A DNA stretch of 64,000 bases. It comes from Priestia iocasae (GTDB taxonomy: Bacteria; Bacillota; Bacilli; Bacillales; Bacillaceae_H). The stretch covers positions 558,001-622,000 of the forward strand of contig NZ_JAFBFC010000001.1 of NCBI RefSeq assembly GCF_016909075.1, written 5' to 3'. Positions 46,363 through 56,437 of this stretch are shown one piece after another (within the stretch, counting starts at the first letter, position 1; each line of letters begins with the position of its first letter). The notes under the pieces are model-generated. The model made no database searches. It had not been told where the DNA came from and saw only the letters and a program-made list of their open reading frames with translations. A program made the translations under genes and the position numbers.

Positions 46363-46617
46363 ATGATTAAGATCTCAGATTTTCAAACGAAAGATGTAGT
46401 AAATGTAGCAGATGGAAAGAAGCTTGGTAATATAGGCGATATTGACATCAATTTAAATACAGGAAAAATTGAAGCAGTCATTATTAATAGCTCAAGAATG
46501 CTTGGGTTCTTTGGAAAAGATGAAGATGTTGTCATTCCTTGGCAAAACATCGTAAAGATTGGGGCGGATGTGATATTAGTTCGTTATAAGGAAACGTATG
46601 AATATGAACAGAAATAA
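46363..46617 (+). CDS. ylmC: PRC-barrel protein YlmC/YmxH family
   Basis: An 84-residue single PRC-barrel domain, starting MIKISDFQTKDVVNVADGKKLG. The family is sporulation-associated; the molecular function is unknown. GGAGGG (46350-46355) is 7 bases before ATG 46363; an upstream ATG 46348 with GAGGGG is also possible. Confidence 0.88.
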   Translation: MIKISDFQTKDVVNVADGKKLGNIGDIDINLNTGKIEAVIINSSRMLGFFGKDEDVVIPWQNIVKIGADVILVRYKETYEYEQK

Positions 46618-46648
46618 TACAATTTTGTCAACAGGTTTTGTGTAAGTG

Positions 46649-46657
46649 TGGTACAAT
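46649..46657 (+). promoter_or_regulatory. Candidate extended -10 promoter of ylmD operon
   Basis: TGGTACAAT is an extended -10; TTGTCA lies upstream but at 21 bases. Likely drives ylmD-ylmE-sepF-ylmG. Confidence 0.45.
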
Positions 46658-46698
46658 ATTTGCAGAACAACTGATAGAACAAGGATGTGCATACGTAC

Positions 46699-47532
46699 AT
46701 GAATCCTGATATTTTTCAACTAAATGAACATGAATCAACAATGACACTCCAAAAGTGGACGGAAGAAAGTAAAGATTTGATTGTAGGTTTTACTACAAAA
46801 AATGGAGGAGTGAGCCATCATCCTTTTGCATCACTAAATTTAGGTCTCCATGTGAATGACGAAAAAGAAAAGGTCATTCAAAATAGGCAAATCGTGTCGG
46901 ATAATTTGAACATGTCTCTTTCTCAATGGATTTGTGCCGAACAAGTTCATGAGAATAAGATTGTAAAAGTAACGACCCGAGATGTGGAAAAGGGAGTATA
47001 CGAATACAAAGATGGTGTTCAAGCAACAGATGGCATTTATACAAACGAACCTAATCTGCTATTATCCTTATGCTTTGCAGATTGTGTCCCTCTTTATTTC
47101 TTTGTACCTAACCAATCATTAATTGGATTAGCGCATGCAGGCTGGAAGGGAACGGTAAAGGATATTGCAGGGAATATGATTCGCAAGTGGGTACATGAAG
47201 AAAACGTGCTTGCTAAAGAAATTTTTGTAGCGATTGGTCCCTCTATTGGAGATTGCTGTTATGTTGTAGATGATCGAGTCATAGAAGAAGTTCGCCACGT
47301 TCTTGGGTACGAAGATAGTGCAGTTTCGTATCAAATTGTGAGCGAGGGACAATATGCGTTAGACTTAAAAGAAGTAAATAAACTTTTAATTCAAAAAGCA
47401 GGTGTCCCAACAGAAAACATCATCACTTCTTCTTACTGTACAAGCTGTCATGAAGAATTATTCTTCTCACATCGAAGAGATAAAGGTCAAACAGGTCGTA
47501 TGTTAAGTTATATTGGCTTTAGGGAGGATTGA
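46699..47532 (+). CDS. ylmD: Laccase-domain purine nucleoside phosphorylase family protein YlmD (PgeF/YfiH)
   Basis: A 277-residue DUF152/YfiH-fold protein with the copper/zinc-type motifs [20 protein letters not shown] and [24 protein letters not shown]. Family members act as polyphenol oxidases, purine nucleoside phosphorylases, or correct peptidoglycan precursors (PgeF). Its place next to division genes fits a cell-wall role but does not prove it. ATG 46699 follows AAGGATG at 11 bases; in-frame GTG 46687 is an alternative. Confidence 0.9.
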   Translation: MNPDIFQLNEHESTMTLQKWTEESKDLIVGFTTKNGGVSHHPFASLNLGLHVNDEKEKVIQNRQIVSDNLNMSLSQWICAEQVHENKIVKVTTRDVEKGVYEYKDGVQATDGIYTNEPNLLLSLCFADCVPLYFFVPNQSLIGLAHAGWKGTVKDIAGNMIRKWVHEENVLAKEIFVAIGPSIGDCCYVVDDRVIEEVRHVLGYEDSAVSYQIVSEGQYALDLKEVNKLLIQKAGVPTENIITSSYCTSCHEELFFSHRRDKGQTGRMLSYIGFRED

Positions 47533-47539
47533 GTACATA

Positions 47540-48220
47540 GTGGCAACAGTATTACACAATTTAAAGCATATTCAGCATGAAATGAATGAAGCATGTAACC
47601 TAGTAGAGCGCAATCCTGATGAAGTCCGTATTATTGCTGTTACGAAATATGTTTCTACTACTAGGGCTCAAGAAGCAGTAGATGCAGGAATTATACACCT
47701 GGGTGAAAACCGTGATGAGGGAATAGTTGAGAAACAATCTGCAATTAATGGAGAAGTAGCGTGGCATTTTATTGGAACGCTTCAGTCTAGAAAAGTTAAA
47801 AACATTATTGAAAAGGTTGATTACATTCATTCATTAGACCGACTTTCTTTAGCGAAAGAAATTGATAAGCGTGCAACAAAAAAAGTAAAATGTTTCATTC
47901 AAGTGAATGTATCGAAAGAGGACTCTAAGCATGGAATGAGTGAAGAAGAGGTTATTCCATTTGTTGAAAGTCTTCAATCATTTACAAATATCGAGGTGGT
48001 AGGACTCATGACTATGGCCCCGCATGTTGATGATGAGCATACATTACGTCAGTGTTTTAAGACGTTACGTAACTTAAAACAGCGTGTACAAGCTTTGTCT
48101 CTACCAAATTGCCCGTGCTCGGAACTATCAATGGGAATGTCAAATGATTATAGAATTGCAATTGAAGAAGGTGCAACATTTGTTCGTTTAGGAACCATTC
48201 TTGTAGGAAATGAAGAGTAA
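47540..48220 (+). CDS. ylmE: PLP homeostasis protein YlmE (YggS/PROSC family)
   Basis: A 226-residue PLP-binding TIM-barrel protein. The PLP-lysine segment is [11 protein letters not shown]; also [18 protein letters not shown] and [22 protein letters not shown]. The family balances free pyridoxal phosphate and amino/keto acids. GTG 47540 follows GGGAGG (47522-47527) at 12 bases; the gene begins 7 bases after ylmD. Confidence 0.92.
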   Translation: MATVLHNLKHIQHEMNEACNLVERNPDEVRIIAVTKYVSTTRAQEAVDAGIIHLGENRDEGIVEKQSAINGEVAWHFIGTLQSRKVKNIIEKVDYIHSLDRLSLAKEIDKRATKKVKCFIQVNVSKEDSKHGMSEEEVIPFVESLQSFTNIEVVGLMTMAPHVDDEHTLRQCFKTLRNLKQRVQALSLPNCPCSELSMGMSNDYRIAIEEGATFVRLGTILVGNEE

Positions 48221-48234
48221 GGAGGTGGCGATTT

Positions 48235-48687
48235 ATGACATTCAAAAATCGTTTCAGAAGCTTTTTTGCTTTAGATGACGAGCAAGAATACGTAGAGGAA
48301 CAAGAAGAAGCTATTGAAGAAGAGGAAGTGTCTACTGTAAAACAGTCAAAACAACCACAGACGAAGCAACAAAATATCATTAGTTTACAAAGTGTTCAGA
48401 AATCAACAAAGATGGTTGTATATGAACCAAGAGAATATGCAGAAGCGCAAGAGATTACAGATCATCTAAAAAACCGCAAAGCTGTTGTTGTCAATTTGCA
48501 AAGCATTTCTCGAGATCAAGGAGTTCGAATTGTTGATTTCTTAAGTGGAACTGTTTATGCACTAGGCGGAGATATTCAAAAAATTGGTGTGGATATCTTT
48601 TTATGCACACCAGATAATGTGGATGTAACAGGTAAAATATCAAGTATGATGACTGATGAAGAATCAATAAATATAAAGAGGTGGTAA
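48235..48687 (+). CDS. sepF: Cell division protein SepF
   Basis: A 150-residue FtsZ-binding protein. An N-terminal amphipathic helix ([11 protein letters not shown]) anchors it to the membrane, an acidic/Gln linker follows, then the SepF domain (about 60-148: [23 protein letters not shown]). SepF bundles FtsZ polymers and is partly redundant with FtsA. AAGGAGGTGG lies before ATG 48235. Confidence 0.95.
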   Translation: MTFKNRFRSFFALDDEQEYVEEQEEAIEEEEVSTVKQSKQPQTKQQNIISLQSVQKSTKMVVYEPREYAEAQEITDHLKNRKAVVVNLQSISRDQGVRIVDFLSGTVYALGGDIQKIGVDIFLCTPDNVDVTGKISSMMTDEESINIKRW

Positions 48688-48693
48688 TTGTTC

Positions 48694-48963
48694 ATGACAT
48701 TTGTGTTGTTTTTACTTTTGAGGCTTATTGAAATTTATTCATGGGCGCTCATTATCTATATTTTATTATCATGGGTACCAAATTTGCGGGAATCAAAATT
48801 TGGTGTTATGTTAGGGAAGATATGTGAGCCTTATTTGGAGCAATTTAGAAAAATTATTCCACCACTTGGAATGATTGATATTTCACCAATTGTGGCAATC
48901 TTTGTTTTACGATTTGCTCAGACAGGCCTTGTTTCTTTATTCCGAATGTTAGGTCTTGTGTAA
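48694..48963 (+). CDS. ylmG: YggT-family membrane protein YlmG
   Basis: An 89-residue membrane protein with two helices and the family block [13 protein letters not shown]...[15 protein letters not shown]. It is thought to affect septum or nucleoid organisation, but the exact function is unknown. ATG 48694 follows GAGGTGG; TTG 48688 is an alternative. Confidence 0.88.
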   Translation: MTFVLFLLLRLIEIYSWALIIYILLSWVPNLRESKFGVMLGKICEPYLEQFRKIIPPLGMIDISPIVAIFVLRFAQTGLVSLFRMLGLV

Positions 48964-48965
48964 GA

Positions 48966-49013
48966 GGGTGTTTCAAAAGGGGGAAATCGCCTCTGTTGGG
49001 ACAGCCCCTTTTT
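48966..49013 (+). terminator. Terminator-like hairpin between ylmG and ylmH
   Basis: GGGTGTTTCAA (48966-48976) pairs, with G-U pairs and one bulge, to TTGGGACAGCCC (48996-49007), followed by CTTTTT. It may reduce read-through from ylmG into ylmH. Confidence 0.55.
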
Positions 49014-49045
49014 ACATATTTATTTATAAGTAATGGAGAATGATT

Positions 49046-49819
49046 ATGTCAATTTATCAACATTTCCGCCCAGAAGAACATACATTTATCGATCACGTTC
49101 TTGAGTGGAAAGAGGAGGTAACACATCAATATAGTCCTAAGCTGACTGATTTTTTAGATCCACGTGAACAGCAAATTGCTTCTGCAATTATTGGGACAGA
49201 TCATGATGTGAAAATTGCATTTTATGGTGGCTTACCCTCTTCTGAACGAAAAAGAGCGCTTATTTTTCCAGACTATTATGTACATGAGGAAAAAGACTTT
49301 CAAATTGCGCTATTTGAGGTTGACTATCCTAAGAAGTTCGTCACCATTGAGCATCCTCAAATATTAGGTTCACTTATGTCTCTTGGCTTGATTCGTTCGA
49401 AATTTGGCGATATTATTGTCGAAAATGAACAAGTTCAAATCATTGTAGCGAGTGAGACAGCTTCGTATGTTCAAGCTAACTTGCAATCCATTGGAAAAGC
49501 AAAAGTACAGCTTAAGAGCATTATGAAAGAGCAGCTCATTGAAGTGCATGAAGAAATGATAGAACAAGCATATACTGTGTCATCAATGCGTTTGGATGTT
49601 ATTTTGTCTAATGTGTATAATGTTTCACGTCAGAAAATACAAGCGATGATCGAACATAATTTAGTGAAGGTGAATTGGAAAACCATTGAGCAACCTTCTT
49701 TTGAATGTAAAGTAGATGATATGCTCTCACTAAGAGGACATGGAAGAAGTAAGATTGTATCGATTGATGGTAAAACAAAAAAAGATAAATGGCGAATTGT
49801 TGTAGGGAAACAAAAATAA
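49046..49819 (+). CDS. ylmH: S4-domain RNA-binding protein YlmH
   Basis: A 257-residue protein with a C-terminal S4 RNA-binding domain (MRLDVILSNVYNVSRQKIQAMIEHNLVKVNW, about 181-240). In B. subtilis YlmH binds stalled 50S subunits in a ribosome-quality-control pathway. ATG 49046 sits 7 bases after TGGAG; ATG 49040 is too close. Confidence 0.92.
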   Translation: MSIYQHFRPEEHTFIDHVLEWKEEVTHQYSPKLTDFLDPREQQIASAIIGTDHDVKIAFYGGLPSSERKRALIFPDYYVHEEKDFQIALFEVDYPKKFVTIEHPQILGSLMSLGLIRSKFGDIIVENEQVQIIVASETASYVQANLQSIGKAKVQLKSIMKEQLIEVHEEMIEQAYTVSSMRLDVILSNVYNVSRQKIQAMIEHNLVKVNWKTIEQPSFECKVDDMLSLRGHGRSKIVSIDGKTKKDKWRIVVGKQK

Positions 49820-49900
49820 TTTTGTTTTTAGAAGGATTTTATAAAAAAATGTCGAATCTATCATTACTATTGAGATTGAGACAACGTGGAGGTGGCTATT

Positions 49901-50395
49901 ATGCCTTTAACCCCTTTAGATATTCATAATAAGGAATTTAATCGCGGGTTCCGAGGATATGACGAAGATGAAGTAAATGAATTTTTAGATCAAGTTATTA
50001 AAGATTATGAGCTAGTCATTCGTGAAAAGAAAGAACTTGAAACAAGAGTACATGAACTAACAGAACGATTAAGTCACTTTGCTAATATTGAAGATACGTT
50101 AAATAAGTCTATCTTAATCGCTCAAGAAGCTGCAGAAGAAGTGAAGCGCAATGCAGGTAAAGAAGCGAAACTTATTGTAAAAGAAGCAGAAAAAAATGCT
50201 GATCGTATCATTAATGAATCGCTATCAAAATCACGTAAAATTGCCATTGATATTGAAGAACTTAAGAAGCAGTCAAAAGTATTCCGTACGCGCTTTAGAA
50301 TGCTAGTTGAAGCACAACTTGAAATGCTCAATGCTGATGATTGGGATCATCTAATGGAATATGAAATGAAGTTAGAGGAGCAAAAAGTAGAGTAG
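49901..50395 (+). CDS. divIVA: Cell division initiation protein DivIVA
   Basis: A 164-residue pole-targeting coiled-coil protein. The N-terminal membrane-binding domain is MPLTPLDIHNKEFNRGFRGYDEDEVNEFLDQV, with the exposed Phe/Arg pair; two coiled coils follow (about 30-135). It marks negatively curved membrane at poles and septa and places MinJ/MinCD and, in sporulation, RacA. ATG 49901 follows GGAGGTGG. Confidence 0.96.
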   Translation: MPLTPLDIHNKEFNRGFRGYDEDEVNEFLDQVIKDYELVIREKKELETRVHELTERLSHFANIEDTLNKSILIAQEAAEEVKRNAGKEAKLIVKEAEKNADRIINESLSKSRKIAIDIEELKKQSKVFRTRFRMLVEAQLEMLNADDWDHLMEYEMKLEEQKVE

Positions 50396-50408
50396 TTTTG
50401 ACATCGTC

Positions 50409-50438
50409 TTGACTTCTTTGTAACGATTAGCATATAAT
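50409..50438 (+). promoter_or_regulatory. SigA promoter of ileS
   Basis: TTGACT (50409-50414), 18 bases, TATAAT (50433-50438), just upstream of the T-box leader. Confidence 0.75.
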
Positions 50439-50469
50439 TTGATAACAGATTATATTTTATACGTTAATT

Positions 50470-50735
50470 ACGAGGAAAGGGACAGTAGTTTCTTTGATTT
50501 TTTATCTAAGCGAATCGAGGACGGTGAGAGCTCGATATAAAAAAAGAAGCGAAAATCACCCTGGAGTACCGTGTCGAATTAATAGTAGACATTGGCGATT
50601 TATTCACGTTACGAATATGCAAGAGGACTTTTCCTTTCCTCTCCTATTTATAGAGAGCATAAAAAGTCTACAAGGGTGGTACCGCGGGAGACCTTCTCGT
50701 CCCTTTTTGGGATGAGAAGGTCTTTTTTTATTGCC
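50470..50735 (+). promoter_or_regulatory. Isoleucine T-box riboswitch
   Basis: A T-box leader controlling ileS by uncharged tRNA-Ile. The T-box sequence AGGGTGGTACCGCG is at 50673-50686. The likely specifier ATC (Ile) is at 50555-50557, beside a stem GGTGA/TCACC. The terminator arms are 50690-50703 and 50709-50722 (GACCTTCTCGTCCC) followed by T7. Uncharged tRNA would pair with the T-box and let transcription through. Confidence 0.93.
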
Positions 50736-50794
50736 TTGAAACAGCTTTTCCTTGTAAAAAATCTTTCGTTTAACGTTTTATGGAGGTTGAAGAA

Positions 50795-53563
50795 ATGGAG
50801 TATAAAGATACGTTATTAATGCCAAAAACAGAGTTTCCGATGCGTGGAAACCTTCCAAATCGTGAGCCACAAATGCAACAAAAGTGGGCAGATATGAATA
50901 TTTATGAAAAAGTACAAGAGCATACAAAGGATCGTCCTTTATTTGTTTTACATGATGGCCCACCTTATGCAAATGGCGATATTCATATGGGGCATGCACT
51001 TAACAAAGTGTTAAAAGACTTTATTGTTCGTTATAAATCAATGACGGGATACTGTGCACCATATGTTCCAGGATGGGATACACATGGATTACCGATTGAA
51101 ACAGCGTTAACAAAAAATAAAAAAGTAAACCGTAAAGAAATGAGTGTAGCAGAGTTCCGTAAACTTTGTGAGCAGTATGCATGGGAACAAATTGAAAATC
51201 AACGTGAGCAATTTAAGCGACTAGGTGTTCGTGGTGATTGGGAAAACCCATACGTGACTTTAAAGCCAGAATACGAAGCTCAGCAAATTAAAGTATTTGG
51301 TGAAATGGCAAAGCAAGGATACATCTATAAAGGATTAAAGCCAGTATATTGGTCTCCTTCAAGTGAGTCTGCTTTAGCAGAAGCTGAAATTGAATATTAT
51401 GATAAGCGTTCAGCTTCTATTTACGTAGCGTTCCCAGTGAAAGATGGAAAAGGTGTATTAAATCAAGATGAAAAAATTATTATCTGGACAACAACTCCTT
51501 GGACCATCCCTGCGAACTTAGGGATTGCTGTACATGCAGATTTACAGTATAGCGTAGTAGCAGCGAACGGCGAAAAGTTTGTTGTAGCTTCTGAGCTTGT
51601 TGAGACAGTTGCTAAAGCAATTGAATGGGATGAGTATGAAGTTATTCGTACACATAAAGGTTCAGAACTAGAACATGTGATGGCACAACATCCAATCTAT
51701 GGCCGTGATTCACTTGTTATGTTAGGAGACCACGTAACAACAGATGCTGGAACTGGTTGTGTACACACGGCTCCAGGTCATGGTGAAGACGATTTTATCA
51801 TTGGTCAAAAATATGGTTTAGATGTTTTATGTCCTGTTGATGCAAAAGGTTATATGACAGAAGAAGCAGAAGGGTTTGCTGGCTTGTTCTATGATGAAGC
51901 CAATAAGCCAATTACTGAAAAGCTCCAGGAAAATGGTGCATTATTAAAGCTTAACTTCATTACACATTCATACCCACATGATTGGCGTACGAAAAAACCG
52001 ACGATCTTCCGTGCAACGGCGCAATGGTTTGCATCTATTAAAGACTTCCGTAAGGAGTTATTACAAGCGGTTGAAGAAACAAAGTGGGTACCAGCTTGGG
52101 GAGAGACTCGTCTTTATAACATGGTTCGTGACCGTGGTGACTGGTGTATTTCTCGTCAACGTGCATGGGGAGTACCGATTCCAGTATTCTATGCAGAAAA
52201 TGATGAGCCAATTATTACAGATGAAACGATTGAACATGTTTCCAACTTATTCAGAGAGCACGGTTCAAACATCTGGTTCGAGCGTGAAGCGAAGGATCTA
52301 CTTCCTGAAGGCTTTACACACGAAGGTAGCCCAAATGGCCATTTTACAAAAGAAACAGATATTATGGATGTGTGGTTTGATTCAGGTTCTTCACATCAAG
52401 CCGTGTTAGAAGAGCGTGAAGATTTACAGCGTCCGGCTGATTTATATCTAGAAGGGTCTGACCAATATCGTGGTTGGTTCAATTCTTCATTATCGACAAG
52501 TGTTGCCGTAACAGGTAAAGCTCCGTATAAAGGTGTGTTAAGTCACGGATTCGCATTAGATGGTGAAGGTCGTAAAATGAGTAAATCACTTGGAAATGTT
52601 GTCTTACCATCTAAAGTAATGAACCAACTAGGAGCAGATATTTTACGTCTATGGGTAGCGTCTGTTGACTATCAAGCAGATGTACGTGTATCTGATAACA
52701 TTTTAAAACAAGTAGCAGAAGTGTATCGTAAAATCCGTAATACGTTCCGTTTCTTATTAGGAAACCTAGCTGACTATAATCATCAGACAGATGCGGTTTC
52801 AATGAGTGAGTTACGTGAAGTAGACCGTTACATGCTAGTGAAATTAAACAAGTTAGTATCAAAAGTAAGAAATTCTTATGAAACATATGAATTTGCAGCT
52901 ATTTATCATGCAATCCACAACTTCTGTACAATCGATATGAGTTCCTTCTATCTTGATTTTGCAAAAGATGTGTTATATATCGAATCAGCAAATAACGTAG
53001 AGCGTCGTAGCATTCAAACCGTCCTTTATGAGACATTATTAGCACTAACAAAATTAGTATCCCCAATCTTATCACATACAGCTGATGAAGTATGGGCTCA
53101 TATTTCAGGTGTAACAGAAGAGAGTGTTCAACTTGTTGATATGCCAGAAGCTCAACAAATTGAAGGTGCTGATGAATTAGAGAAGAAGTGGGATGCATTT
53201 ATGGAGCTACGTGATGATGTGTTAAAAGCTCTTGAAGCGGCACGTAATGAAAAAGTCATTGGAAAATCGTTAGAAGCTAAAATTACAATGTATCCAAATG
53301 CGGAAACAAAAGCATTACTTGATAGCATTCAAGAAAATGTCAAGCAATTGTTTATTGTATCTGACTTCGAGGTAGCAGGTGATTTATCAACCGCTCCTGC
53401 GCAAGCACAAGCATTTGAAAAAGTAGCAATTGTTGTATCGGTGGCTGAAGGTGATAAATGTGAACGTTGTTGGACAGTATCACCAACAGTAGGTAGTGAT
53501 TCAGACCATGCGACGTTATGTACACGTTGTGCACAGGTAGTAAAAGAAAACTATGTAGGTTAA
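50795..53563 (+). CDS. ileS: Isoleucyl-tRNA synthetase
   Basis: A 922-residue class Ia synthetase. Active-site HIGH-type H64-M-G-H and K594-MSKS are present. An editing domain (CP1) contains [15 protein letters not shown]. The C-terminal zinc site uses CERCW and CTRC. ATG 50795 follows TGGAGG (50781-50786). Bacterial type with the zinc tail. Regulated by the T-box in front. Confidence 0.98.
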   Translation: MEYKDTLLMPKTEFPMRGNLPNREPQMQQKWADMNIYEKVQEHTKDRPLFVLHDGPPYANGDIHMGHALNKVLKDFIVRYKSMTGYCAPYVPGWDTHGLPIETALTKNKKVNRKEMSVAEFRKLCEQYAWEQIENQREQFKRLGVRGDWENPYVTLKPEYEAQQIKVFGEMAKQGYIYKGLKPVYWSPSSESALAEAEIEYYDKRSASIYVAFPVKDGKGVLNQDEKIIIWTTTPWTIPANLGIAVHADLQYSVVAANGEKFVVASELVETVAKAIEWDEYEVIRTHKGSELEHVMAQHPIYGRDSLVMLGDHVTTDAGTGCVHTAPGHGEDDFIIGQKYGLDVLCPVDAKGYMTEEAEGFAGLFYDEANKPITEKLQENGALLKLNFITHSYPHDWRTKKPTIFRATAQWFASIKDFRKELLQAVEETKWVPAWGETRLYNMVRDRGDWCISRQRAWGVPIPVFYAENDEPIITDETIEHVSNLFREHGSNIWFEREAKDLLPEGFTHEGSPNGHFTKETDIMDVWFDSGSSHQAVLEEREDLQRPADLYLEGSDQYRGWFNSSLSTSVAVTGKAPYKGVLSHGFALDGEGRKMSKSLGNVVLPSKVMNQLGADILRLWVASVDYQADVRVSDNILKQVAEVYRKIRNTFRFLLGNLADYNHQTDAVSMSELREVDRYMLVKLNKLVSKVRNSYETYEFAAIYHAIHNFCTIDMSSFYLDFAKDVLYIESANNVERRSIQTVLYETLLALTKLVSPILSHTADEVWAHISGVTEESVQLVDMPEAQQIEGADELEKKWDAFMELRDDVLKALEAARNEKVIGKSLEAKITMYPNAETKALLDSIQENVKQLFIVSDFEVAGDLSTAPAQAQAFEKVAIVVSVAEGDKCERCWTVSPTVGSDSDHATLCTRCAQVVKENYVG

Positions 53564-53582
53564 TTGAATACCTTGAAAAAGA

Positions 53583-53628
53583 AAAGGGTGGCTTAAACGT
53601 CATGGTACGTTTAAGTCGCCTTTTTTCT
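53583..53628 (+). terminator. Terminator after ileS
   Basis: GGTGGCTTAAACGT pairs with ACGTTTAAGTCGCC (one mismatch), then T6. Confidence 0.88.
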
Positions 53629-53768
53629 TTTGCACGAAATTGGCAACTTGTGTAGAGCAACGTTTAGAGAGGAAGGAAAAAGTTGTGTTGTGACTTCAGT
53701 AGCGTACAGGTAACAATATAACCAATATAAAATATCCTAAATGTTACTGCACAAGGAGGTATTTATCT

Positions 53769-54059
53769 ATGTATGATTATTATCTTCCCATCGAGCAAGA
53801 GCTAGTAATTGTGAAAGAAGAATTAGAAAATCGATTGATGAGGTACAATCCAGATTCACTAATGATTCAAACCGACAAAGAGCGATATTTAATGGAAACG
53901 ATTAAAGCAGACTTACGAGATGTTGAGCGTGCATTAACAAAGCTAGAATTTGGTGTTTTTGGTATTGATGAATTAACAGGTGAACGAATGCCAATTGAAA
54001 AGCTAAAGGTTATTCCCACTGCTCGCACAGAAGAAGATTTGTTTGTTTTGCGGTACTAA
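53769..54059 (+). CDS. ylyA: DksA/TraR-like protein YlyA, cysteine-free
   Basis: A 96-residue protein resembling the DksA/YteA family: a helical part (about 5-62, ending LRDVERALTKLEFGVFG) and the remains of a zinc-finger region (IDELTGERMPIEKLKVIPTA). All four zinc cysteines are missing. In B. subtilis YlyA binds RNA polymerase and affects SigG-dependent expression. CAAGGAGGT precedes the ATG. Placed between ileS and lspA as in B. subtilis. Confidence 0.85.
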   Translation: MYDYYLPIEQELVIVKEELENRLMRYNPDSLMIQTDKERYLMETIKADLRDVERALTKLEFGVFGIDELTGERMPIEKLKVIPTARTEEDLFVLRY

Positions 54060-54145
54060 TTGAGAACGAGCTTAAAAAAAGACATAATATGTGCTAAAAT
54101 GCTTTAGAATAGAGTGTTTTCATTTTATGTCGGGAGGAAACGATT

Positions 54146-54610
54146 TTGCTTTATTATATCATTGCGTTATTTGTCATTTTATTGGATCAAGTGACAAAGT
54201 GGGTTGTTGTCAAGCAAATGGAATTGGGAGATAGTATTCCTGTTATTGAGAACTTTCTTTATATTACATCACACCGTAATCGAGGAGCGGCTTGGGGAAT
54301 TCTTCAAGGACAAATGTGGTTCTTTTATATTATTACAGTGGTAGTTGTAATTGGTCTTATCGTTTATATTCAAAAGCTAAAGGTAGAAGAAAAGTGGTTT
54401 GGGATTGCGTTAGGATTAATGCTTGGTGGGGCGATTGGGAATTTTATTGATCGTGTATTTCGCAAAGAAGTCGTTGACTTTGTTAATACATATATTTTCT
54501 CTTACGACTTTCCAATCTTTAATGTAGCTGATTCGGCTCTTGTAATTGGAGTTGCATTGATGTTTATCTTAACGTTATTTGAAGGAAAAACACAAAAGGA
54601 GAACGGTTAA
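54146..54610 (+). CDS. lspA: Prolipoprotein signal peptidase (signal peptidase II)
   Basis: The 154-residue membrane aspartic protease removes signal peptides from lipid-modified prolipoproteins. It has four helices and the two catalytic Asp motifs GNFIDRVF and [12 protein letters not shown] 54146 follows GGGAGGAAA. Its stop overlaps the rluD start (TAATG), so the two are coupled. Confidence 0.96.
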   Translation: MLYYIIALFVILLDQVTKWVVVKQMELGDSIPVIENFLYITSHRNRGAAWGILQGQMWFFYIITVVVVIGLIVYIQKLKVEEKWFGIALGLMLGGAIGNFIDRVFRKEVVDFVNTYIFSYDFPIFNVADSALVIGVALMFILTLFEGKTQKENG

Positions 54611-55524
54611 TGGAAGTTATGCAGTTAGTAGTAAATGAGGAACATAAAAATGAGCGTATTGATAAATTTTTATCTACTATCAATGAGGAGTGGTCTCGCT
54701 CACAAGTGCAACAATGGATCAAAGATAGTCATGTGAAAGTAAATGACAAGGTGGTAAAAGGAAACTATAAATGTAAGGTAGAAGATACCATTACTGTAGA
54801 AATTCCAGCACCAGAAGAGCTTGATGTGATAGCAGAAGACATGAATTTAGAGATCTATTATGAAGACAGTGATGTATTAGTTGTTAATAAGCCAAAAGGA
54901 ATGGTTGTTCATCCTGCTCCAGGGCATTATAGCGGAACGCTTGTTAATGGATTAATGGCTCATTGTAAAGACCTATCGGGAATTAACGGTGTGCTTCGTC
55001 CTGGTATTGTTCATCGAATTGATAAAGATACCTCTGGCTTATTAATGGTTGCAAAAAATGATATGGCTCACGAATCATTGGTTAGTCAACTTGTTGAAAA
55101 AACCGTCACAAGAAGGTATAAAGCAATCGTACATGGTGTTATTAGCCATGATCATGGAACAATCGATGCACCAATTGGCCGTGATAAAAGCGATCGTCAA
55201 AGCATGACGGTTACAGACGAAAATGGACGTGACGCAGTAACTCACTTTAATGTGCTAAAACGATTTAAAGATTTTACATGGGTGGAGTGCCAGCTTGAAA
55301 CAGGGCGTACACATCAAATCCGTGTTCATATGAAATACATCGGTTATCCATTAGCTGGTGATCCGAAATATGGACCAAAGAAGACGTTACCCATTGAAGG
55401 ACAAGCATTACATGCAGGAGTATTAGGATTTGTTCACCCTCGCTCAGGAGAATACATGGAATTTGAAGCACCAATTCCACAAGAGCTTGAAGACATGTTA
55501 GATTTATTAGAGAAAAGAAGTTGA
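54610..55524 (+). CDS. rluD: RluD-family 23S rRNA pseudouridine synthase (YlyB)
   Basis: A 304-residue RluA/RluD-type pseudouridine synthase. An N-terminal S4 domain (about 13-75) precedes the catalytic domain with HRIDKDTSGLLM, catalytic Asp138. Also ETGRTHQIRVHMKYIGYPLAGDP. The target uridines are probably in 23S rRNA helix 69 but are not proved. The end of the gene overlaps the pyrR promoter. Confidence 0.92.
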   Translation: MEVMQLVVNEEHKNERIDKFLSTINEEWSRSQVQQWIKDSHVKVNDKVVKGNYKCKVEDTITVEIPAPEELDVIAEDMNLEIYYEDSDVLVVNKPKGMVVHPAPGHYSGTLVNGLMAHCKDLSGINGVLRPGIVHRIDKDTSGLLMVAKNDMAHESLVSQLVEKTVTRRYKAIVHGVISHDHGTIDAPIGRDKSDRQSMTVTDENGRDAVTHFNVLKRFKDFTWVECQLETGRTHQIRVHMKYIGYPLAGDPKYGPKKTLPIEGQALHAGVLGFVHPRSGEYMEFEAPIPQELEDMLDLLEKRS

Positions 55525-55549
55525 CAAATGAATCATATAATGGCATACT
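55521..55549 (+). promoter_or_regulatory. SigA promoter of the pyr operon
   Basis: TTGACA (55521-55526), 17 bases, CATACT (55544-55549) with an extended TGG before the -10. The -35 overlaps the rluD stop codon. Confidence 0.75.
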
Positions 55550-55580
55550 CTAAATAGCTTAATAAGGAACCTTTAAAAAC

Positions 55581-55702
55581 AGTCCCGTGAGGCTGAGAAG
55601 GAAACGGTATATAGTCAGAATAAGGCGATTTCTATCCTTATCTAACTAGTTATTTGTGTATGCAAAATCCTCTCATCTTTCATGGTGCAGAGGATTTTTT
55701 AC
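55581..55702 (+). promoter_or_regulatory. PyrR-binding attenuator 1 (before pyrR)
   Basis: The PyrR-binding loop AGTCCCGTGAGGCT is at 55581-55594. The terminator stem AAAATCCTCT / AGAGGATTTT (55663-55672, 55689-55698) ends in T residues. With UMP bound, PyrR stabilises the anti-antiterminator so transcription stops. Confidence 0.93.
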
Positions 55703-55711
55703 TGTCATTAA

Positions 55712-56275
<564 letters not shown>

Positions 56276-56298
56276 ATAGAAATTCCCTTTTAATTCGC

Positions 56299-56415
56299 AG
56301 TCCCGTGAGGCTGCAAAAGGGGGTAACGATACCGTAAATACTACTCGTCTGTAGGTGTAGTGTGTTTACTGTATGCGAAAACCTCTTTATTCCTCACGGT
56401 GTAAAGAGGTTTTTT
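56299..56415 (+). promoter_or_regulatory. PyrR-binding attenuator 2 (pyrR-pyrP)
   Basis: The loop AGTCCCGTGAGGCT (56299-56312) is identical to attenuator 1. The terminator stem is AAAACCTCTTTA (56378-56389) with TAAAGAGGTTTT (56402-56413). Confidence 0.93.
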
Positions 56416-56437
56416 AGTTTGTAGAGGAGGAAAAAAG

